Shown piece by piece: positions 19,335 to 29,364 of a stretch of 64,000 bases of DNA (the stretch's first letter is position 1; every line of letters starts with the position of its first letter). The notes beneath the pieces were generated by a model. It made no database searches and was not told where the DNA came from. It worked only from the letters and a program-made list of their open reading frames with translations. Where the stretch lies: positions 2,622,501 to 2,686,500 of the forward strand of contig NZ_CP048222.1 in NCBI RefSeq assembly GCF_010119975.1, written 5' to 3'. Made by a program: the position numbers and the translations under genes. Source of the DNA: Rhodocytophaga rosea. GTDB lineage: Bacteria > Bacteroidota > Bacteroidia > Cytophagales > 172606-1.

Positions 19335-22300
19335 TTAGAAGGTTAGGTTTAAACCTAAGTTAAATGTTCTTGGCTTGGGATACTGGAAGAATTCGATGTT
19401 CTGAATAAGTTGCCCTCCAAAAGTTTCTGCTTCAGGATCGTATCCGGAATAATCAGAAATCAGGAACAGATTTTGTGCACTGGCATATAGCCGTAGTCTT
19501 TGTAATTTGAGCCGGTCAATAACAGAAGCTGGCAAAGAATATCCCAATACAAAGTTCTGTCCCCGGATAAAAGAACCATCTTCCATCCACCAGTCATCCA
19601 TATGGGTATCATACCCAGCATTGTAATGTCTGATCTGAGCAATATAGGTATTCTGGTTATCTGGTCTCCAGGCGTTCAGCACCGTAGCCATACTATTGGC
19701 AATCGACTGACGGTCTTCTACAGAGTGTTTGGTCGCATTCACAATATCAGCTCCTTGTACAAAACGGATATCAAATGTAAAATCGAAGTTTTTAAAAGTA
19801 AGGGTATTGGAAATGTTCATTGTCCATTTCGGATACATCCGGCCAATGGCTGTTTCATCCTTTCCATCTATAACTCCGTCATTATTCAAATCAGCCCATT
19901 TTAAATCACCGGGGAGCTTACCATATTTGGCTGCCTCGTCTGCTTCAGCCGTACCCCAGGTACCTAAACGCTTATACCCCCAGAATGTACCGATAGGCAA
20001 GCCTACGCGCAAAATGTTAGTCTGGCCTAAGAACCAGGGGCCTGGGAAAATATCATCATTGTTCACACCCAGTTTCAGAATCTTGTTCTGGAAAGTTGAC
20101 CAGTTAATGCTCGTATTCCAGGTGAAATTATCGCTTTGTACATTGACCGTATTCAGGGCAAATTCCAAACCTCTATTTTCTACAGAACCAATATTCTGTG
20201 TAACAGAGCCTAAACCGGTAGACCATGGAATAGGTGCTCCCAGTAACAGATCGTTGGTACGTTTGTAATAAGCATCGGCAGTTAATTCTACCCGGTTATT
20301 AAATAAACCTACTTCCAAACCGATATCAAACTGGTTGGTTACTTCCCATTTCAGGTCCGGGTTACCAAAGCTGGTTCTGGAAATAGCTGTCTGGCGGTTA
20401 CCCCCTAACAATACTTCCTGTGTTCCCAGAAACTGCAGAGACTGGAACAAGCTAATTTCCTGGTTACCAGTGGAACCTGCACTTGCCCTTAATTTCAGGT
20501 TGCTAATCGTGGTATTGCCTTTCAAAAATCCTTCTTCAGAAATACGCCAGGCTACCCCTGCTGATGGGAAAAAAGCATATTTATTATTGGCACCAAATCT
20601 GGATGATCCATCGGCCCGCCCGGTTAATGTAAATAAGTATTTGTCATTTAACGTATAATTAAAACGGGCAAAGTAAGAGTTCAAGGCCCATCTGTCATCA
20701 TAAGAACCAATCCCAGAACGTACGGTTCCTACACCCAGGTTATGCCAACCGAAGAAGTCATCGATGAAGTTTTGAGTCTGGGCAGAATATTCTTCTGTGT
20801 TTTGCTCTTGCCAGGATAAACCTACCATGGCTGTAAAGCGGTTACTTTCGTTAATTTCCTTATTCCAGGTCAAATAATTTTCAGTTTGCCAATAGGATCT
20901 TTGACGAGACCATATATCAGCAATACCTTTCTGATCAGCCGACATTTGAGCCAGATCACGGCCTGAGTAGAAGTTTCTCTTTTCATTGATCAGGTTATAG
21001 CCAAAAGTAGAACGGAATTCCAGGCCTGGAGCGATTTTGAACAAGGCGTATATATCACCTAAGGTTTCTATCCGGTTGTTGGTCCGCTGACGTTCGGTAG
21101 CTAATCTTACCGGGTTTTCACCACCTTCCATACCTGGCCAGTCTCTGTTACGTCCCCAGGTGCCATTCGGAAATTTAATAGGTAGAATCGGCACTGCTTC
21201 AAACACCATCCGGGGTACGTTCAATCCACCATTGGCATCATCTACTTCTATTTGTTTGGTTCTGGTAATGGAGATACTACCACCCATCGTTAACCATTTT
21301 TTCACATCACTATCCATCGTAAATCTGGCAGAATACCGTTTTAAGCCAGAATTCAGCATAATACCATTCTGGTCAGTCATACCCAGAGATAAGCCATATG
21401 TTGATTTTTCTGCACCGCCCTGCAAGTTTAACTGATGATTTTGTGCCCAGGCTGGTTTATACACTTCTTTCTCCCAATCGGTATCATACAAAGGATTACC
21501 ATTGGCATCAAATAAATTCGGAAAATCAAGCGGATTGTTGGGCACATATTTTCCATCAGCAAATCCCTGAGGATCGTATTTGGCAGCGTTGGCAAAAGCC
21601 GTATTATACACATCCATAAATTCTTTTGCATTCAGGCGGTCTACATGGCTGGCTGGTACCGCATACGAGCCCCATCCCTCATAAGAAATAGAACTCCGGT
21701 TACGGGTCCCTCTTTTGGTAGTGATCATAATTACTCCATTGGCACCTCTGGCGCCATAAATAGCTGTAGCTGAAGCATCTTTCAATACTTCCAGAGATTC
21801 AATGTCATTCGGATTGAGTGCATTCGCATTTACTCCTACTACGCCATCTACTACATATAGTGGATCAACGCTCGAGTTGATAGAGTTAATACCCCGGATA
21901 CGTACTTTAGGAAATTTTCCAGGCGCTGCTGTATTCATAGCAACATCCACCCCGGCAATGCGGCCTTGTAATGCCTGGCCTACACTGGTAACATTCCGTT
22001 CCAATAATTTATCAGCTTTAATAGAAGCCACTGATCCGGTAAGATCCGATTTTTTAACCGTACCATATCCAACAACAACCACTTCACTCAAGGACTGTAC
22101 ATCCGGAACAAGTGCCACATCAAGCGTAGAGCGGTTATTAATAGCTACCTCCTCAGTGGTATATCCGATATAAGAGAATACCAGTGTAGCATTTCCATCA
22201 GGTGCAGTTAAAGAATAGCTACCGTCACCACCGGTAGTAGTTCCTACATTACTTCCTTTTACAAGTACGTTTACCCCAGGCATACCATCTCCATTTTCAT

Positions 22301-22796
22301 CACTTACTTTACCTGATACTGCAAAAGCCTTAATGGCATATAGCGAAGTCATACCATTTATTGATACCAAAGAAGTATGGTTAACAGACGTAAAGGCTTC
22401 ATTTTTGGGGTTTAACGAAGCGGTTTCTATCTTTTGAATCTCTTTGTTTTGTTCTGCTTTTGGAAGAATTACATAAAAAGCTTCCCCTGCTTTTTTATGC
22501 GTTAGTTTATGTTTTGATAATATATGGGTTAGATCTTCTTCCAATGTACCATTTGATTTCCGGCGATCTACTTCTGTAAACAGACCTTCAACCAGGCCGG
22601 TTTTATAAAAGAACGTCACCTTGTACTTAGTCTCCAGCATAGTTAGCGCACTCTTCAACGACGGCGCTCCTTTGTGTCCATCTGAATTCCCACCAGTTTC
22701 ATACATAGCCGAAGAGGCCCATGTCTGGCTAAAAACCGGTGAGGTTAAGCAACATATTATAAGAAATACGCTGCAGTGAGATAATTTTCGAATCAT
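19335..22796 (-). CDS. SusC/RagA-family TonB-dependent outer-membrane transporter
   Basis: A 1153-residue TonB-dependent receptor. After the signal peptide comes an STN (secretin/TonB short N-terminal) domain (about residues 45-110), which signals to FecR in transenvelope regulation. Next is a carboxypeptidase-regulatory-like beta domain (about 158-230, VSGKVSDENGDGMPGVNV), then the plug (about 240-355) with LSEVVVVGYGTVKKSDLTGSV, the SusC signature VDPLYVVDGV and DASATAIYGARGANGV. The rest is the 22-strand barrel ending in an aromatic residue (LNLTF). It should import an oligomer, energised by TonB, with the downstream SusD. The STN domain and upstream FecR/sigma genes make it self-inducing by inference. 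Confidence 0.97.
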   Translation of the reverse strand: MIRKLSHCSVFLIICCLTSPVFSQTWASSAMYETGGNSDGHKGAPSLKSALTMLETKYKVTFFYKTGLVEGLFTEVDRRKSNGTLEEDLTHILSKHKLTHKKAGEAFYVILPKAEQNKEIQKIETASLNPKNEAFTSVNHTSLVSINGMTSLYAIKAFAVSGKVSDENGDGMPGVNVLVKGSNVGTTTGGDGSYSLTAPDGNATLVFSYIGYTTEEVAINNRSTLDVALVPDVQSLSEVVVVGYGTVKKSDLTGSVASIKADKLLERNVTSVGQALQGRIAGVDVAMNTAAPGKFPKVRIRGINSINSSVDPLYVVDGVVGVNANALNPNDIESLEVLKDASATAIYGARGANGVIMITTKRGTRNRSSISYEGWGSYAVPASHVDRLNAKEFMDVYNTAFANAAKYDPQGFADGKYVPNNPLDFPNLFDANGNPLYDTDWEKEVYKPAWAQNHQLNLQGGAEKSTYGLSLGMTDQNGIMLNSGLKRYSARFTMDSDVKKWLTMGGSISITRTKQIEVDDANGGLNVPRMVFEAVPILPIKFPNGTWGRNRDWPGMEGGENPVRLATERQRTNNRIETLGDIYALFKIAPGLEFRSTFGYNLINEKRNFYSGRDLAQMSADQKGIADIWSRQRSYWQTENYLTWNKEINESNRFTAMVGLSWQEQNTEEYSAQTQNFIDDFFGWHNLGVGTVRSGIGSYDDRWALNSYFARFNYTLNDKYLFTLTGRADGSSRFGANNKYAFFPSAGVAWRISEEGFLKGNTTISNLKLRASAGSTGNQEISLFQSLQFLGTQEVLLGGNRQTAISRTSFGNPDLKWEVTNQFDIGLEVGLFNNRVELTADAYYKRTNDLLLGAPIPWSTGLGSVTQNIGSVENRGLEFALNTVNVQSDNFTWNTSINWSTFQNKILKLGVNNDDIFPGPWFLGQTNILRVGLPIGTFWGYKRLGTWGTAEADEAAKYGKLPGDLKWADLNNDGVIDGKDETAIGRMYPKWTMNISNTLTFKNFDFTFDIRFVQGADIVNATKHSVEDRQSIANSMATVLNAWRPDNQNTYIAQIRHYNAGYDTHMDDWWMEDGSFIRGQNFVLGYSLPASVIDRLKLQRLRLYASAQNLFLISDYSGYDPEAETFGGQLIQNIEFFQYPKPRTFNLGLNLTF

Positions 22797-22878
22797 AGCG
22801 AAATAGTTTAGGTAAAGAAAAAATGAATAAAGTTTGTGTTGATATGGTTAAAAAATTAAATATTCACTTAAATGTGTT

Positions 22879-23889
22879 TCATTTTGCCTGGAATTTTACT
22901 TGATCTCCTTGTTTTTGAATCGTTAAGTTGAATGATAAGGCTATTGCGTTTAATAACATTCCTGCATTTTCGCAAGGAACTATCCCGGTAAATCTTTCTT
23001 CATACAAAGATTTATCTGGTACCATCACTGACAAACCATAGGTTTCTTCCAGCAGTGAGACGATTTCACGAAAGCTGGTATTATCCAGGATCAGCTTTTT
23101 ATTGATCCAGGAAGAATAAGCTGCTGCGTTTACACCTCTTTTTACAAATTTGGAAGGATTATCTTTAAACTCGACCATTTCACCAGGATTCATGGTGAGA
23201 TGGCTCTGACTGCTTGATTCCTGCATATTCAGGGTAACTTTACCTGAGTTAAGTACAACCCGGGTTTTAGCATTCCGGTTGTATACATTAAATTCTGTTC
23301 CTAATACCTCTACATTAAACTTATCAGAGGTATGTACCTGAAATTTCTGATGGTTATAGGTATGTTTTACCGAAAAGAAAGCTTCTCCTTTTAACCAAAC
23401 CTCTCTGCGCACCTGGCTAGACCAGCCAGAGATATATTGAATAGAGGAATTGCCATTGAGTGTAATAATAGAACTATCGGGCAATACAATTTTGGCTGTC
23501 TGTCCGTAAGCAGTCGCATAGGAAATCACTTTATCCTTTTCATTAAGAAAATAATACGCTATTACTGCGCTAATAATAATACCAGTCAGCATAGCGGCTA
23601 TCCGCCATGGATAAGAGAACATAAACCAGCTGGAACCACCCTGATCAATAGGCTTATTTTTTTCACGGATAGTTTTCCTGATTGCGATATAAATCTCTGC
23701 GGCTTGCTGTTCATCCATCTTCTCCTGTAAAAGAGCGACTTTCTTAATCTCGGTATCAATAATGGAATAGAGTTGTGGGTCAGCTTGTGAAGTACCTAAA
23801 TATTCAAATAACAGATCCAACTCTTCGGAGTTGCATTCGTTATTCACATACTTTTTTAAAAGTGTCTCTTTACTGATGTTGTGCTTCAC
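22879..23889 (-). CDS. FecR-family anti-sigma factor
   Basis: A 336-residue inner-membrane protein. The cytoplasmic N-terminal part (about 1-85) would bind the ECF sigma factor. A membrane helix follows at about 91-111. The periplasmic FecR domain (about 120-220) has TAYGQTAKIVLPDSSIITLNGNS-type and WLKGEAFFSVKH segments, and a DUF4974 domain (about 260-335) is at the C-terminus. It would hold the sigma factor inactive until the SusC STN domain signals. It lies between the sigma gene and susC on the same strand. Confidence 0.94.
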   Translation of the reverse strand: MKHNISKETLLKKYVNNECNSEELDLLFEYLGTSQADPQLYSIIDTEIKKVALLQEKMDEQQAAEIYIAIRKTIREKNKPIDQGGSSWFMFSYPWRIAAMLTGIIISAVIAYYFLNEKDKVISYATAYGQTAKIVLPDSSIITLNGNSSIQYISGWSSQVRREVWLKGEAFFSVKHTYNHQKFQVHTSDKFNVEVLGTEFNVYNRNAKTRVVLNSGKVTLNMQESSSQSHLTMNPGEMVEFKDNPSKFVKRGVNAAAYSSWINKKLILDNTSFREIVSLLEETYGLSVMVPDKSLYEERFTGIVPCENAGMLLNAIALSFNLTIQKQGDQVKFQAK

Positions 23890-24040
23890 AGGGATTGCAG
23901 AATAAGCCTATACTTATAATACAATTCAAGACTTAGGTAGGTCTGCTCTCTCTCAAAAAATATTTTATTTTTTTATAAGATGAGTGATATTATGCTGAAT
24001 GTTAGTGGATAACAAAATCAGGAAAAAGAGATAGGGAAGC

Positions 24041-24625
24041 TTAAAATAAAAATGGCAGGAAGAACAAGAAAGTGGTTTCCGTATGAGCATGCAGGTACTC
24101 TTTAATAAATTTAATGGCTTTTACCATATGATCCCTCACAGTGCTTTTGGAAATGCCAAGTGCATACGATACTTCTTCATACGTTTTACCTTCTAAGCGG
24201 CACAGCTGAAATATCAGTTTACGCTGGGGAGGGAGCTGGTCAATGGCATGTATCGCCAATGATTCATACTCAGCGGCAAAAAATTCATCTTCCGTCTGGT
24301 TGCTGGCAATTTCGGCGGCAGCTATGATTTGCTTCTTGATGGAAACTTCTTTGGAAGCCCGCTTTAGCAGGTTAAAAATATGATTGTGGGCTATTTTGAA
24401 TATAAAAGCGGAAAAAGAAAGATCTTTGTTGATGGTATGCTTATGTTCCCAGACCTTTACAAATATGTCTTGTAATACTTCTTTGGCTAGTTCTTCAGAC
24501 TTTACAAATTTTAAAGCCAGCCTATATATTTTATTATGGTATAATACATATATCGCTTCAAAAGCCTCCTCAGAGCCTTTTATCAATCTTTCCAATAGCT
24601 CGGTTTCATCTGAATATTGTCGCAT
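24041..24625 (-). CDS. ECF RNA polymerase sigma factor (FecI-like, Bacteroidetes type)
   Basis: A 194-residue ECF sigma factor. Region 2 (about 22-90) has YHNKIYRLALKFVKSEELAKEVLQDIF and the core-binding VKVWE; region 4 (about 130-185) has QLPPQRKLIFQLCRLEGKTYEEVSYALGISKSTVRDHM, a helix-turn-helix. The final residues are hydrophobic (FLFFLPFLF), a feature seen in some Bacteroidetes FecI-like factors. It should transcribe the downstream SusC/SusD genes under control of FecR. The ATG at 24625 gives the normal start. Confidence 0.93.
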   Translation of the reverse strand: MRQYSDETELLERLIKGSEEAFEAIYVLYHNKIYRLALKFVKSEELAKEVLQDIFVKVWEHKHTINKDLSFSAFIFKIAHNHIFNLLKRASKEVSIKKQIIAAAEIASNQTEDEFFAAEYESLAIHAIDQLPPQRKLIFQLCRLEGKTYEEVSYALGISKSTVRDHMVKAIKFIKEYLHAHTETTFLFFLPFLF

Positions 24626-25006
24626 TTTGAGTTGTAGTATCTAAAAACAACTTTGCTTAGAAAATCAGTGTATTTAAATATATATTTTATTGCCCTTAAA
24701 ACAAAGCAAAAAAATATAATAATTATGCAAATATGCACAATAGATTGTTTAAATGATAGTGAAAACGATTTTTAGACAACCTGAAAGTAATTTGCAACAA
24801 ATGCAGCAATCATGCTGTAAATGTTCATACATATATACATAGCTCAAAGATACAGAGATTATATAAAAAAATTATGATTTCTTTTAAGTTATCTATGTAT
24901 TTATAGCCAGTGAATAGGTGTAAAATTACGCTTCCATGTGTACTCAAAATTTTATTACGTATTACTCCTTAATAATTTTCTGTTTATTATTACCTTACTT
25001 TTACGC
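24626..25006. other. Non-coding region between the sigma gene and rimB-like gene
   Basis: About 380 AT-rich bases between divergent genes. It must hold both promoters, but I see no exact TAnnTTTG on either strand at good spacing. The reading frame of the downstream gene stays open to a GTG at 24936, which I reject as the start. No RNA gene or repeat recognised. Confidence 0.5.
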
Positions 25007-25462
25007 ATGACTAAAATATCTGTTAAAAATGTTATTGGCAGAAAAGACCTGATAGATTTTCCTCAGCTAGGTCTGGAAAACATAGAAGCAAAAATAGATA
25101 CAGGTGCTTATACGTCGGCTATCCATTGTTCACAAATTAAATTCATCCGCAAAAAAGGAATCCGGAAGATCAGTTTTCATATCCTGGGCACTCATCAGGT
25201 TGGGGTCGGCCACAGGAAATTTACCACAGCTGATTTTAAAGAAAAAAAGATCAGAAGTTCTTTCGGCCATGTAGAAAAAAGATTCGTAATTAAGACTAAA
25301 ATCAAACTGTTTGACCGGGTGATCCGAGCGGAATTTTCATTGTCCGACCGAACAGAAATGAGGTTCCCTGTTTTGCTGGGAAGAAAACTACTGAAAAACA
25401 AGTTTGTCGTGGATGTATCCTTGTACAACTTGTCCTACAATCAAAAAACAAGTCAACTTTAA
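25007..25462 (+). CDS. RimB-like retropepsin-fold peptidase (ATP-dependent zinc protease family)
   Basis: A 151-residue protein of PF05618, once called ATP-dependent zinc protease and now regarded as retropepsin-like. The active-site signature [14 protein letters not shown] is present near residue 30, and [11 protein letters not shown] is the second conserved strand region. In proteobacteria, RimB trims the glutamate tail that RimK adds to ribosomal protein S6. The next gene, four bases later, is the RimK-like ligase, which supports a linked modification/removal pair. I chose the ATG at 25007; the longer frame from a GTG at 24938 adds 23 hydrophobic residues not expected in this family. Confidence 0.85.
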   Translation: MTKISVKNVIGRKDLIDFPQLGLENIEAKIDTGAYTSAIHCSQIKFIRKKGIRKISFHILGTHQVGVGHRKFTTADFKEKKIRSSFGHVEKRFVIKTKIKLFDRVIRAEFSLSDRTEMRFPVLLGRKLLKNKFVVDVSLYNLSYNQKTSQL

Positions 25463-25466
25463 TCTA

Positions 25467-26369
25467 ATGCGTATCGCAATATTATCCCGGAATACAAATC
25501 TGTATTCCACCAAACGCCTGGTTGAAGCAGCCAGGCAAAGAGGGCATGATGTGTCTGTACTTGACCATTTGAAATGTTATGTAGTAATAGAAAGAGGCAA
25601 TCCGGTGATTTACTACAATGGAAAGGTAGTACCCAAGATGGATGCTATAATTCCCCGTATCGGCAATTCTGTAACTCTGTATGGAACAGCTATCGTAAGG
25701 CAATTTGAAATTATGCAGGTATTCAGCGCCGTAAAATCCCTGGCCATTGTGCGTTCCAGAGATAAACTGCGCAGCTTACAAATCTTATCCAAAGCCGGCG
25801 TAGGCCTACCTAAAACAGCTTTTGCCAATCATCCCCGTGATATAGATGGCGTATTAAGCCAGGTAGGTGGAACCCCTGTAGTGATTAAACTTCTGGAAGG
25901 CACCCAGGGCATTGGGGTAATGCTGGCAGAATCCAGGAAAGCGGCAAAATCTATTATTGAAGCCTTTTATGGCATGAAAGCCGATATTCTTATTCAGGAA
26001 TTCATTAGGGAATCGGCAGGTGCAGATATCAGGGCTTTTGTGGTAGATGGAAAAGTTGTAGGGGCCATGAAACGGCAAGGCAAAGAAGGAGAATTCCGAT
26101 CTAACCTACATAGAGGTGGTAATGGCGTGGTTATCAAACTTTCTAAGCAAGAAAAAGAAACGGCATTAGCAGCAGCAAATGCCCTGGGATTGTCGGTAGC
26201 TGGTGTTGATATGCTTCAATCTAATCGTGGACCGCTGGTAATGGAAGTAAATTCTTCTCCCGGTTTACAGGGGATAGAAACAGCTACCCAGATAGATATT
26301 GCCGGAAAAATTATTCAATATGTAGAGAAGAACATCCGGGTGAATGTGAAAGACAAAGTAGGCGTATAA
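25467..26369 (+). CDS. rimK: RimK-like ATP-grasp glutamate ligase
   Basis: A 300-residue ATP-grasp enzyme starting [18 protein letters not shown]. The central domain has [12 protein letters not shown] and [29 protein letters not shown] and the metal/ATP site [15 protein letters not shown] follow near residue 270. RimK adds glutamates to the C-terminus of ribosomal protein S6; related members act on other substrates, such as coenzyme F420 or lysine-carrier proteins. It is coupled to the RimB-like gene with a 4-base gap. Length is typical. The frame extends upstream to 25404 over the previous gene, but the ATG at 25467 fits the family. Confidence 0.9.
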   Translation: MRIAILSRNTNLYSTKRLVEAARQRGHDVSVLDHLKCYVVIERGNPVIYYNGKVVPKMDAIIPRIGNSVTLYGTAIVRQFEIMQVFSAVKSLAIVRSRDKLRSLQILSKAGVGLPKTAFANHPRDIDGVLSQVGGTPVVIKLLEGTQGIGVMLAESRKAAKSIIEAFYGMKADILIQEFIRESAGADIRAFVVDGKVVGAMKRQGKEGEFRSNLHRGGNGVVIKLSKQEKETALAAANALGLSVAGVDMLQSNRGPLVMEVNSSPGLQGIETATQIDIAGKIIQYVEKNIRVNVKDKVGV

Positions 26370-26380
26370 TTATATCATTG

Positions 26381-26425
26381 GAACTGTATTCATATTTTCT
26401 TATAAATTAAATATGGATACAGTTC
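26381..26425 (+). terminator. Hairpin after rimK
   Basis: Seventeen-base arms at 26381-26397 and 26409-26425 with one mismatch (wobble) and an 11-base loop, 11 bases beyond the rimK stop. It has no strong T-tract, so it may be a 3'-end-stabilising stem or a weak terminator. Confidence 0.5.
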
Positions 26426-26475
26426 ATCTCTCCTATCTACAGTAACTTTCAACCAATTAACTCGTTAATCTTTCT

Positions 26476-26751
26476 ATGAAAAATAATCAAACCGCAATTG
26501 ATAATAGTTTCCGGGAACATATAGAAGCATTATCAGCACAGAAGAAATATATTGGAATCAACTATCTGACAGATATTAATGAACTTCTTTCTGTTACAGC
26601 TATTATTAAAAACATCACTGCCAGGGACGATCATGAATATGCACAATTAAGCAGTGGAGAAGAAATCCGCCTGGATAAGATTGTACGGGCAGATGGCAAA
26701 ACTTCTCCCGACTATCCGGATTATGATTTCAGCTATAATTGCTCCATATAA
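26476..26751 (+). CDS. Small protein, possibly Rho-binding antiterminator (Rof)-like
   Basis: A 91-residue protein with no signal peptide or membrane segment. The stretch from about residue 28 to 75 (short beta strands, then EYAQLSSGEEIRLDKIV) recalls the order of strands in Rof/Rho-binding antiterminators, where an EYL...GE..RLDKI motif closes an SH3-like barrel. That match is by eye and weak. The gene ends six bases before the end of the convergent glpK and starts 106 bases after rimK. If it is not Rof-like, it is simply an unrecognised small cytosolic protein. Confidence 0.55.
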   Translation: MKNNQTAIDNSFREHIEALSAQKKYIGINYLTDINELLSVTAIIKNITARDDHEYAQLSSGEEIRLDKIVRADGKTSPDYPDYDFSYNCSI

Positions 26752-26757
26752 ATATAG

Positions 26758-28332
<1,575 letters not shown>

Positions 28333-28396
28333 CTAAGGAAAATACTATCTGTTTCGTCTTAAAATTAATAGTGAAGCATATAGGGCATAAAACAAA

Positions 28397-28424
28397 AAAT
28401 CCACATTCAGAAGAATATGGATTT
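28397..28424 (-). terminator. Intrinsic terminator after the YbjN-like gene
   Basis: Twelve-base arms AAATCCACATTC and GAATATGGATTT (one wobble, 4-base loop). On the minus strand the stem is followed by a T run, placing it as the terminator of the gene at 28508-28900. Confidence 0.7.
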
Positions 28425-28507
28425 ATAAATTATATAAATAAGTAAAGTTTAATCAAGCAGTCTCAGATAAATGGTGAAACATAGATTTTACTGCTAATAA
28501 AATGCTT

Positions 28508-28900
28508 TTAGTTTACATCGGCACCTACCAGGTGATGTTCCAGATCGTCGGCTACACGGGCAACTTCCAGCACCATATCCTTAATAAGGTCTTCAGTGCA
28601 ATGGTCTAACAGAGCTGCAGCAGCTACTTTCAGGTATCCTTCGTGAATGACTACTTTGCTATAAAACAATTCCTGATTTAATTCAAGCATCGCTTTATGA
28701 TCGATATCATCATTCAGTTCACACACTCTGGACATGAATTCCACTACTTTAGTATTGTTGCGATTTAGTAAATATCCAGTTACGTTCTGATAACGATGAC
28801 GGCTAACGGGTACGGTAATAATTGTATTTTCAGTTGAATACTCCAGAAACTTTCCGTCAATCTCATCGGCTAGTTTCTCCATTGTTACTGATAGATTCAT
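28508..28900 (-). CDS. YbjN/type III-chaperone-fold-like protein
   Basis: A 130-residue soluble protein. The C-terminal two-thirds (LELNQELFYSKVVIHEGYLKVAAAALLDHCTEDLIKDMVLEVARVADDLEHHL) has the pattern L..LN.EL.Y..V.I..GYL.V......E.....I..VA..AD that I associate with YbjN-type domains of the CesT chaperone fold. That is a pattern match, not an alignment. Function in such proteins is largely unknown; a chaperone or adaptor role is possible. It is monocistronic by context: glpK lies downstream beyond a terminator, and priA is divergent upstream. Confidence 0.55.
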   Translation of the reverse strand: MNLSVTMEKLADEIDGKFLEYSTENTIITVPVSRHRYQNVTGYLLNRNNTKVVEFMSRVCELNDDIDHKAMLELNQELFYSKVVIHEGYLKVAAAALLDHCTEDLIKDMVLEVARVADDLEHHLVGADVN

Positions 28901-29364
28901 AGTTGTACAAGTTTATGTGAATAATGAAGATGTTTAATTGTTAGAAAATATTATAATATAAAGTAATCAGATCAAAAAAATCAGCATACAATTTATTAAT
29001 AAATTAGCTATAAAAAGATTTATGTTTAATCGTTTGATAATCAATATATTTTTTGGCAAGATTAGCATGTAATATATAGAGTTATTTGTTACTTTTCAAT
29101 TAAAAAACAAACTATTTTTTGTGTTCTCTCGCCTCAAATTTAAAAACTTTCATTGATTAATACCTTTTGCAAGCGAATTGTAATCAGTATTTTAGCTTTT
29201 TATCAAAAATATTTTACGATTTTTTCCTGAATCTTATGTGGGTATTTTTTGAAAGTGAGATGTAGGCTTTAGTAGGTATGTTTTGCAGCACGGGACAATA
29301 AAACTTAACATTCGTTTTCGCAGATTTATCCTTAAATTGCAAGCCGCTTCAAAATATTACATAC
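28901..29364. other. AT-rich non-coding region before priA
   Basis: About 460 very AT-rich bases between divergent genes. I see no open frame worth reporting, no RNA gene and no exact TAnnTTTG element; TATGTTTTG near 29276 is one base off. It presumably contains both promoters. Confidence 0.5.

Noticed and set aside
19602-21619. Several long open frames on the opposite strand of the SusC gene
   Set aside because: They are shadows of the strongly supported SusC frame and have no recognisable domains.
24936-25006. GTG-started extension of the RimB-like gene with a hydrophobic N-terminus
   Set aside because: It would put a membrane-like segment on a family known as soluble; the ATG at 25007 fits the conserved start.
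25404-25466. Extended start of rimK overlapping the upstream gene
   Set aside because: Adds a non-family N-terminus over coding sequence of the RimB-like gene; the ATG at 25467 matches RimK.
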